Origin: Symbiodinium sp. CCMP2592
Taxonomy: Eukaryota; Sar; Dinophyceae; Suessiales; Symbiodiniaceae
NCBI GenBank assembly: GCA_905221615.1
Contig: CAJNDT010005824.1
Span: 236,001-300,000, forward strand
Direction: 5' to 3'
Length of the DNA stretch: 64,000 nucleotides
Under the pieces are notes generated by a model. It saw only the letters and a program-made list of their open reading frames with translations, made no database searches and was not told the DNA's origin. Every line of letters begins with the position of its first letter. Within the stretch, counting starts at the first letter, position 1. The translations under genes and the position numbers were made by a program. Shown piece after piece: positions 11,544 to 18,865 of the stretch.

Positions 11544-12668
11544 ATGGTGAATCGCCTCCGTGGACGTGGCAGCAAGGGTGAGAAGGGGGAAAGGACTGTT
11601 GTGATTGAGGGATCATGGAAATTTAGTTTTTAGTGTCAGTGCTCGGAATGCAGCAGTCACAAGTTGCATTCCCCGCAGGACTGAGAGCACATCCTCCCAA
11701 CTGCGAGGGTCAATGCACCGATGTGCACAAAATATGCTGGGCCGACTGGAATTGGAGAACGAGCGTCAGCAGGACATCTGAAATAAGAATTGTAAATTCT
11801 AATTCATTAATACTAAGAATGAGACTATATCAGTGCCATGATACAATATTATGTCGTCAAGTTTTATTATAATATTTAATTATTTGTTTCTCATTCCTGA
11901 ACAGGAACAGCTGGCCCGAGCCCAAGCGGAGCTAGAGTCACGAGAACGTCGATGGCGTCAGGAAAAATCTGAGATGGAAGAACACCACAGCAGAGTCATT
12001 CAGGACAACTTGTTTCAACTGCATAAGACTCAGGGTTTTAGAAATTAGACTACTAACTTACTTTACTATCTTATAACTGACCATTGATCAAATACAGATT
12101 TAATATTGTTAAACCTTCTCCATGTGTTCTTTGCTTGCCCGAAGGATCTCAAGAATGACCACGCAAAGAAATTCGCCCTGCAGGAGGTAGAGTCATTGGC
12201 ACAACAGGACAAGAGGGAGGAAGTCCACACAAAGAGGGTCAAGCGCTTGGAGGACAGCCTCGAGGCGGAGCAGTCAGAGCATAAGAAGTGCAAGCTCTTT
12301 CTGGAGGACCGGTGTGTCATGAGCAATTGTTAATTATTATAATAATGAATTCAAATATATTAATTACTACGCTGAAAATAACATGGATTCTGAAACTGCT
12401 CGCCCCGAAGGAGTGTCAAGGCGCACTGAAAAAGCAGAAGGAAGATCGCGACTTTGAGCAGGGTCAGCGCATAAAATTGCGAGAGCAGTTGGAGGAGAGT
12501 CAGAAGCAATGCAACCGCTACAAAGCAGAGCGTGACAAGCTCAAAGGGTCAGCGGGCAAAGCGAACGTTGTGCCCACCAAAGCCCAGACACCTTCTGTCG
12601 CAAAGACAGTGTCAGGCGACCCAAAACCTCCTGTGCAAACGGCAAACCCAGAGTCAGCCAAGAAGTAG
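11544..12668 (+). CDS. Coiled-coil protein, five exons, 230 aa
   Basis: Exons can be joined in frame as 11544-11593, 11679-11772, 11905-12033, 12145-12306 and 12411-12668, giving 693 nt including the stop (230 aa). Each junction keeps the frame. The short basic N-terminus (MVNRLRGRGSKGEKGE) is followed by a Glu/Lys/Arg/Gln-rich helix typical of a long coiled coil across exons 2 to 5, then a Lys/Pro/Thr/Ser-rich tail ending SAKK. No catalytic motif is seen; a structural or scaffold role is inferred. The four introns are 85, 132, 111 and 104 bp, AT-rich, with donors AG|GACTG, AG|GACAT, AG|GGTTT and AG|GACCG and acceptors AG|GA, so AGG(A) is directly repeated at both ends. GNGTCA is frequent in the exons and rarer in the introns. 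The ATG choice is plausible, but an upstream exon is not excluded. Confidence 0.72.
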
Positions 12669-13770
12669 CTGCCAGTCCTTGCTTCAGTGTCATTAATTTT
12701 AATAACTAATTAATTTATTGAGCTTAGCAATTTTATCTAGGCACCACATGGTCGGATGACTCAGGGTCATGCCATCGCACTCCGTTAGCTATAGAAGCCG
12801 GAGTGTCAGTGTAGACTTTTTGACGAATCGCAGCTCTAGTGCCTTTCGAGCCGACTGTGGGCACTGTCAAAAAAAGTGTTTCGGTGAGTCCCTGCGAGTG
12901 CATGTTTGCTTCTATTAGTGTCATTGATTGCCTTTGCACTGAGGCACATCGACAATGGCCGCAGCGGAGAGGCCAGGAGGTCATGAGAGTCATGTTGCAG
13001 CAGGGGTCAGTGCAGTGAAGCTGCTTGCAGAGTAGTGTGATTCATTGTCATCTTATCGCCCCAACGTGTGCCAGGCTTCCACATTCCAGTGTCATCCTGC
13101 CAGATGCAGCAGGTGCCAGCCCCTTTCTGCTTTGCTCAGTGTCAGACTGTCAGACTTGCGGAGTCATGCCATGTGTTGCATTGAATTGCTATCCTCTGCA
13201 AGATCGTGGGCTCGCTGTGTCAACATGAGCATGTGAAGTTGTCAGCGACCAGAACATCAGAAACAGATATTTTGCAGCATTGCAGTTAGAGTTAAGTGAT
13301 TTTCGACTACTCTGTCTCAGTCATTTAGTGTCAGGAGATTGTTGGCACAGAGCAAGCTAACGCCTTTTTTGGTTCATGGCCGACTGGCGACCTCAGGGTC
13401 AGTCTCGCGCCTTCACCCTGCTGCCTCCGAACCACCAAGTGTCAGCTGAGGGTTGTGACCGTGGTGCGGTGCAGGTGTGTTTGAGACATGGCAATGCACA
13501 GTTTGAGTGTCACTTGTGCTGTTAGTTTTGTCAACTGACACTGCTTGTCAGGTCTTCTTCCTCCTGCACTTCATTTCCCCAGAGTCAGGGGCAGACGTGG
13601 CTCGCCATTTGTGCGAGCAGGAGAAGTCAAACAAGTCCGGGTGGTGTATCAAGACAGTTCAAACGAACTTGCGAGAGTCACTTGTTTGCAGTTGGTTTTA
13701 ATGTGTGCCGCTCAGAGTCAACTGCCACGGTTTGCCAGTGTCAGATCGCAACTAAGGTTAAACCGCCAAT
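12669..13770 (+). other. Motif-rich intergenic DNA, possible lost exon
   Basis: This 1.1-kb stretch has an AT-rich patch at 12690-12735 and then dense GNGTCA in + orientation. A frame at about 13570-13700, after a CCCCAG acceptor-like site, reads as an ordinary soluble peptide (ESGADVARHLCEQEK), but no start or partner exon could be fixed. I see no RNA gene or foldback element here. Confidence 0.45.
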
Positions 13771-13873
13771 ATGGCTTCCCCGACATCTAAGAGTCACGGT
13801 CAGGCCAATATGGATTCCCGGACATCTCAGGGTCAGGAAGGTTACGAGGACGACATGGCTTCCCAGGCACGAG
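13771..13873 (+). CDS. Candidate first exon of the Gln-rich gene
   Basis: An ATG at 13771 opens a Ser/Gln/Gly-rich frame (MASPTSKSHGQANMDS...) that stops near 13890 if unspliced. Splicing after CGAG at 13873 (AG|GG donor, like intron 3 of the coiled-coil gene) to the acceptor TTTGCAG|CC at about 13945 joins it in frame to the main open frame. The composition matches the downstream protein. The ATG at 13963 would serve equally well as a start, so this exon is a suggestion only. Confidence 0.35.
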
Positions 13874-13962
13874 GGTCACTCACATTATAGTGTGTTTGAA
13901 TTAATACACAGTGTCATGCATTTGCACAGTGTCTTGCATTTGCAGCCCCCTGCCAGTGGTCA

Positions 13963-15552
13963 ATGGGGCAGACGGTCAGCTCCTTGGAGATCCAGGGGGA
14001 CAGTGTCAGCTCGGTGAGACCTCCAGACGCAGCGTCAGGGACCCAGCACCGGACCTACCAGGCCTCCCAGACCCAGAGTCATGCGTCAGCGACCCAGCAG
14101 CACTACCCGCCCCAGAGTCATCATGAGACGATCCAAGACATGACTCAGAGTAGTCACTGGGGATATGTCAGCCAAAGGGAGGTTCCGGTTCCCGACTCCA
14201 TGGCCAACAGTGCTCAGTGGATCAGCGTCACTGAGGAGCCGGAGTCTGCACCGGGTTTGTGGGATGCACCGCCGCAGAGTCAGACTGAAGCACCCCCGGG
14301 TTTGTGGGAAGCACCGCAGCAGAGTCAGACTGAACAGCAGCCCCAGAGTCCACAGCAGCCCGAGAGTCCACCCGAGGGTCAACAGCAGGCTGAGACCGTT
14401 GACTTGACCTATGAGGACCAGGGTCACGGTCAAGCTGCCACCAGTGACCAACCCTCCGAGGAGCAGAGTCGGGAGACTGAAGCACCTGCCGACCAGAGTC
14501 AAGCCCCCACCGATCCAGCACAGGACGAGCCAACGGAGGAGCCGCAGGACGAGCCGTCTGAGAGTCAGGTACCGCAGGGCGACTGGGGTGCGGACCGATG
14601 GCCGCCAAGCCAGCAGCAGCGTCAGGATCAGAGCAGCCTGCCACAGCAGCAAGACCAGCAACAGCCACAGCCGCAGCAGGCACAGGGTCAACAGCGGCAA
14701 GACCAGCCACAGCCGCAGCAGCCGCAGCAGCCCCAGGGTCAAGCTGATGCCAATACCAACTACTATGACCCCAACGCCAACAACTACTACTGGAACCAGG
14801 GTCAGGGTCAGCAAGACCAGATTTGGAATCACGGCCAACAGGGTCGGGGTCGCAACCGATCAGGCTCCAACAGGCGAAATCGAGCCCAGGGTCAGGAGCA
14901 ATGGCAGAATTGGGGTCAGGGTCAAGGCAATGGTTGGGGCTGGCATCAGCAGCAGCAGAGTCAGAACAACTCACAGCAGCAGACGCAGCAGGGTCAGGAC
15001 GACTGGAGCAGGCGCTCCCCGAGGAATCAGCAATGGAACCGCTGGTGGGAAGCGTCATCCTTTCCCAGGAACGACCCGCAACACCTGGGACACGAGTGGG
15101 AAGACAGTGTCAATACTGACTTCAACTACCCCAGCCGTCAGCGTCAGCCAGCTACCCCGTCCCAGGCCGCTGCAGCAGCGTCATCGACCCAGGCCGATCC
15201 GAACCAAGCCGGAAAGGGTCAGCGACCAAAAGGGGCTGGCCGTGGTCTGGGCCCAAGAGACGTGGACTACCCACGTCTCCCACGGCCGAACCCAGTGTCA
15301 AGACGCACTGAAACCGACTTCCGCAGTGTCATGTGGCCTAGCTGCATATTTTCCTGTCATGTGGATTCCAGAGTCATTGCCTTTCTGTCTGATTCTTGGC
15401 TCAGGGACGAGATGATGGATGACATCGCCTTCTCCGAGGAGACCAAAAACAGCGTCAGGGATCTTCTGGCGTTTGGCCGCAAGGGTCATGTACGTGCAGG
15501 TCTGATTATGCTGCTTGGTTTGCAAAAACATCATGCCAATCTCGAGTGTTAG
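13963..15552 (+). CDS. Gln-rich, prion-like disordered protein
   Basis: Open frame of 529 aa from ATG 13963. The N-terminus is MGQTVSS, a Met-Gly start compatible with N-myristoylation. Residues ~95-125 contain a tandem repeat of about 15 residues with core PGLW(D/E)AP.QSQTE. Residues ~130-390 are low complexity: Gln, Ser, Gly, Asn, Tyr and Trp rich with interspersed Arg (RGRNRSGSNRRNR), as in prion-like RNA-granule proteins. The tail turns acidic and helical (DEMMDDIAFSEETKNSVRDLL). Many Gly-Gln and Ser-Gln pairs come from in-frame AGGGTCA and AGAGTCA motifs. The out-of-character hydrophobic stretch encoded at about 15325-15400 may be a retained intron ending CTCAG|G at 15401. An additional last exon may lie at 15615-15737 (TQALQAKWQKPYGRY...), whose junction I could not resolve. 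Function unknown; RNA binding is an inference. Confidence 0.6.
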   Translation: MGQTVSSLEIQGDSVSSVRPPDAASGTQHRTYQASQTQSHASATQQHYPPQSHHETIQDMTQSSHWGYVSQREVPVPDSMANSAQWISVTEEPESAPGLWDAPPQSQTEAPPGLWEAPQQSQTEQQPQSPQQPESPPEGQQQAETVDLTYEDQGHGQAATSDQPSEEQSRETEAPADQSQAPTDPAQDEPTEEPQDEPSESQVPQGDWGADRWPPSQQQRQDQSSLPQQQDQQQPQPQQAQGQQRQDQPQPQQPQQPQGQADANTNYYDPNANNYYWNQGQGQQDQIWNHGQQGRGRNRSGSNRRNRAQGQEQWQNWGQGQGNGWGWHQQQQSQNNSQQQTQQGQDDWSRRSPRNQQWNRWWEASSFPRNDPQHLGHEWEDSVNTDFNYPSRQRQPATPSQAAAAASSTQADPNQAGKGQRPKGAGRGLGPRDVDYPRLPRPNPVSRRTETDFRSVMWPSCIFSCHVDSRVIAFLSDSWLRDEMMDDIAFSEETKNSVRDLLAFGRKGHVRAGLIMLLGLQKHHANLEC

Positions 15553-16126
15553 TCAGTGTCATGCTTACATACAGTGGCAGATCCAGTGAGAGTGTCATTT
15601 GCACCGGCTTGCAGCCAAGGACACAAGCGTTACAGGCCAAATGGCAAAAGCCATATGGCCGGTACGACAGCTGGGCAAGGTTCAGAGCCATACAAGACCT
15701 AGAAATGCTGCAGGAAGACGCAGCGTCAACGCAGTAGTGTCAGCCAGCCAGCCATAAATAATAAAACTCCTATTCTGATTCTACTGATGTTTAATCAGTG
15801 TCAGAGTCATACTTCTTGAACTTGGTGAGTTGCAGAGTCACCTGGCTGACACTGGCACACGGAATCCTCTGGTGACAAGCGAGCACTCCTAGTGTCAACC
15901 ATTGTACATTGGACACTTTTACACTTTTTTGGCATGTGCCACAGTGTGTCGGAGTCTCGTGACCAGAGCCGAGAGTCATGAAAATCGAGTGCGTGTGCTG
16001 TCGGACTTCTCAGAGTCAAGATTTACCACATGGATTCAGATTCGATGTGTGTCTTTGCGCAGGTGCTTGGCCCGGCCAACGGCAGAGGCAGGAACGTCTG
16101 CAGCAGGGTCACCTTGCAAGTGCTTG

Positions 16127-16132
<6 letters not shown>
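15553..16132 (+). other. 3' region of the Gln-rich gene and intergenic DNA
   Basis: It includes a possible terminal exon to the TAG at 15735-15737. An AT patch with AATAATAAAAC at about 15757 follows, then motif-bearing non-coding sequence. No other gene is supported. Confidence 0.4.
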
Positions 16133-16205
<73 letters not shown>

Positions 16206-16217
16206 TGTGTGTGTGTG
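16133..16217. repeat. (GA)n-(GT)n microsatellite
   Basis: About 35 GA units are followed by about 8 GT units. Open frames across it (Arg-Glu or Ser-Leu alternation) are artefacts. Confidence 0.97.
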
Positions 16218-16235
16218 CAGTTTGGCCCCCAGGTA

Positions 16236-16288
16236 GGTGTCTGGCACATTCGGCTATGAGGATCTCTTGGCCGAATGTGCCAGACACC
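16236..16288. repeat. 19-bp perfect inverted repeat
   Basis: Arm 16236-16254 (GGTGTCTGGCACATTCGGC) is exactly complementary to 16270-16288, with a 15-bp loop. It lies just downstream of the GA microsatellite. It could be a transcript hairpin or a foldback insertion. Confidence 0.85.
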
Positions 16289-16475
16289 CACTCGTCCGAG
16301 CCATTTGGCAGACGTCCGTTGGAAGCCCAGGAACAGCTGAGGGAATGGAGTGTTGCCTTGCAGCTGCTAGAGTGAATTAGAGGTATACTTGGCCTGTATA
16401 AGAGAGTCAGAGAGACGTGAGGGTGTAGTCACCACTCCATGCATGGCCGAGGCTGACAGTGTCAACATCATCCTG

Positions 16476-16544
16476 CCACAACTTCTCCAACAAAGGCAAA
16501 GCTTATGGGACTCATAAGCCTTGCCTTTGTTCGAGAAGATGTGG
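16476..16544. repeat. Imperfect ~32-bp inverted repeat
   Basis: The arms 16476-16507 and 16513-16544 pair with about three mismatches and a very short loop (around GGACT). The stem contains ACAAAGGCAAAGCTTATG. This is the second hairpin within 300 bp. Neither matches the flank foldback families. Confidence 0.75.
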
Positions 16545-16890
16545 AGCAAGACCTGAGGCGGGGCCTGCGAGTGTTGTCCTGTGCCAGTGGTCATGTCATT
16601 CAGCACTTTCAGTGTCATTTTGCTCAGTCAATCAATGAAGGCCGTTAGCAGAGTCAGCAAAACCTGCTCGCAGAACGACGACAACACAGGAAGTTGCTCA
16701 GAACAACCACATCGGGTCAACTGTTAAATCTCATTGTATTGCTACTGTGTTCATAGTGCAATGACAGCCAGACAATCAAAGTTAAGTTCAATGACTAGTC
16801 ACCAGTCAGTACCTTAGTCGTCGTATTACAGTAGTGTCAGTTTCGAGAAGTTCAGATAATAAGAAATCATTGCTTTACAGAGCCAGAGTC
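16545..16890 (+). other. Leader region upstream of the cysteine-motif gene
   Basis: Non-coding, with scattered GNGTCA. It ends with TTGCTTTACAG|AGCCAGAGTC just before an ATG. That acceptor-like site could be used by a cis intron or, if this is a dinoflagellate, by spliced-leader trans-splicing. The alternative is not testable from sequence alone. Confidence 0.4.
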
Positions 16891-17595
16891 ATGGCTGGGT
16901 TTGCCTGCCGTTTGTGCGGTGCCAGAACGTTTCGGCGCAAGCCGAATAACTACTGTGAAGGCTGCCGCAGTAGTCATCGCGGGCGACACAAGAAGAAGCC
17001 ATGCCGTAGACTGCGTCTCAAAGTGTCAGTTGACCAGGAGGGTCATGCCAAGCCTGAGGGCAGTGTCAAATATCAATGGTCTGGTCCGTCTGCTACAGCA
17101 ATGACAGAGTCAGCAAAGACACCTTGTGGGAGAACCACATCCCGGATGCAGAGTGAACCTCGATGTGGGACAGCGTCAGAGCCTTTGCCAGCACACTCTT
17201 CTGAAAGTCAGTGTCATGATGGCGCCTCCTCTGCAGTGTCAGAACACCCAGTAGCGACGACTGGGATTTACCAGACAATGCGGTTGAGGCTCGAGAGTCA
17301 GATTGCTGAGCTGAAAAGCTTATTCGGTGATGCTGTTGCCTATAGTGTCATCGCTTCAGCAATGTCAATCGTGGAACGATTTGAGCGTCATGGACAGCAG
17401 CTGCCAGGATGTGTCAGAAGCCTCGTCTCATTCTCGTTTGCCTGTTCCAGTGTCAAAGACGAAGACGAGTGCCGCAAGAAATATTTGGCAGTGTCAGTCG
17501 AAAAAAAGCTCACGACCGTGAAGAACATGAGAGCAGGTGAGTGTCACTGGGCTATGGGGTGCCCTTTTAGTAGACAAGATGGACTGCCAGAGTAA
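16891..17595 (+). CDS. Small protein with CxxC-x12-CxxC motif
   Basis: From ATG 16891 the frame encodes 234 aa to the stop at 17593-17595. Cys6, Cys9, Cys22 and Cys25 form a CxxC-x12-CxxC pattern typical of a zinc ribbon, followed by a strongly basic stretch (HRGRHKKKPCRRLRLK), so nucleic-acid binding is likely. The middle is Ser/Thr-rich with no recognised domain. The C-terminal part (about residues 120-210) is mixed and helix-prone. A classic donor-like GCAG|GTGAGT at about 17540 suggests the real coding exon ends after VKNMRA and continues downstream, where I could not place the next exon. All three codon phases carry GNGTCA. I assign no family. Confidence 0.55.
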   Translation: MAGFACRLCGARTFRRKPNNYCEGCRSSHRGRHKKKPCRRLRLKVSVDQEGHAKPEGSVKYQWSGPSATAMTESAKTPCGRTTSRMQSEPRCGTASEPLPAHSSESQCHDGASSAVSEHPVATTGIYQTMRLRLESQIAELKSLFGDAVAYSVIASAMSIVERFERHGQQLPGCVRSLVSFSFACSSVKDEDECRKKYLAVSVEKKLTTVKNMRAGECHWAMGCPFSRQDGLPE

Positions 17596-18580
17596 GCGTC
17601 AAAACAGTCAGTGCTCTGAATGCTGCCATCGTCACGACAGTCATATCAATTTAAGATCAGCCAGCATTTCATTGCCAAACATGACCCACTGCTGTGACAG
17701 GCCTGTGGTGATCTGCCTGTGGATGAGTGATGAGTCAGCCAGAGCCCCGTCTGACTGCACTAAATTAAATAAGATATATAATAATTCAGGAGCCGTTGCT
17801 GGTTTCAGGAAATTCAGAGTCTTATCTTGCCCCATTTGGCTGGGTGCCTGCAAGCTTTTGCCAGGTAGCGAGCTGGAGCACCTGGTGTGGATAGCCCTGT
17901 GCTGAGTTTTCCCTGTGTAAAACCGAATTGAGAGCCACAGTCCTTTCCTGTTCGCGGCATGTCCCATTCGCCGCTAGTAGTTAATCTTCCAATAATTCCA
18001 CTAAGTAGCACTTTGTGCGGCAAGTCCCATTCGCTGCCAGAGCTCACAACTACTAGTTGTCTTTGTTGTCTTCAGCCTCAAGCCTTAGATTCCAGCAGCA
18101 ATAACAAATAGAGTCAAACTCAGTGGCATATGTTGGCTTACTTGAGCCCCATGGCAGCATGCATGTACCAATCGAAGCCTAGCAGGGCATCTATCGCAGG
18201 CAAGTGGCAGGTCATGTTCATGTCCCATCCCCTCGGTTCCTCAGATCTTCGAAACAGTCAGTATAAGTATTACCCATGGTCAAGTGTCAGATCACTGTGT
18301 TGTTTTTTGCAAAAACCCAACTCGCACCCAAGTCGCACACTAATATTTTAGTCACAGGTGGTCAGCCTGACCGCACAGTGCCACTTGCTCAGTCTGTGTG
18401 TGGGTGTGCACTGCGAGCGTTGGTGTGCTGCCGCTTGTTTCTATCTACACCCAGTGTCATTGGGCCAGGAGATTTTCGACAGCTGAGGGGTTTCGGGTCT
18501 TTGAGACTTGACAAGTAGGATTTCAGTGTCAAGCAATTCTGATTCAAATTGTCATTCTTGAGTCCCTTAATAATAATAGC
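17596..18580 (+). other. Intergenic, with two satellite-related hairpin words
   Basis: No convincing coding exon is seen. At 17954-17974 and 18017-18037 lie copies of the satellite core GCGGCAWG...CCATTCGCYGC, each able to form a 5-bp GCGGC/GCYGC stem. The GNGTCA motif continues at lower density. An AT-rich patch lies at 17757-17787. Confidence 0.5.
17954..18037 (+). repeat. Two dispersed copies of the satellite core word
   Basis: Two 21-bp words beginning GCGGCAWG and ending CCATTCGCYGC are 63 bp apart. The same word occurs twice in most satellite monomers between 6.7 and 11.1 kb. Here it stands alone in unique DNA, 7 kb from the satellite. Confidence 0.75.
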
Positions 18581-18640
18581 ATGGAGCAGCCAACTGCCTC
18601 AGGTGTTGAAGCCCTTTCGCCGGCGGATGCCCAGCGGGTC
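18581..18640 (+). CDS. Candidate first exon of the hAT-like transposase
   Basis: The ATG at 18581 opens MEQPTASGVEALSPADAQR, an ordinary N-terminal peptide that becomes non-plausible and stops in the following 100 bases. A splice near CCCAGCGG|GTCAGC to an acceptor such as TTCTCAG at about 18893 would join it to the long frame that follows. Phase and junction are not proven. Confidence 0.3.
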
Positions 18641-18865
18641 AGCAGGCCTTCTTGGCACGGTTGCACTGTTGTGATTTATAGTCCTCTGCCAGGTTTGCTC
18701 CAATTGAATACAAGCGGGGAAGCAGAGACGCCTTAGCAATTTGCTGCTGCGGAGATGTCATAATGAGTAAGTCCTGTCTCGCGATCCAAAATTCTGCCTT
18801 GAACACATTAATGGGAGGCACTTGGCCAAAATACGACAATGAGCCGTCCGCAACAGTAGGTAATT

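Noticed and set aside
13963-14010. Retroviral Gag-like start, suggested by the Met-Gly N-terminus
   Set aside because: Only a myristoylation-type start is shared. The rest is low-complexity and no matrix, capsid, protease or polymerase domain is nearby.
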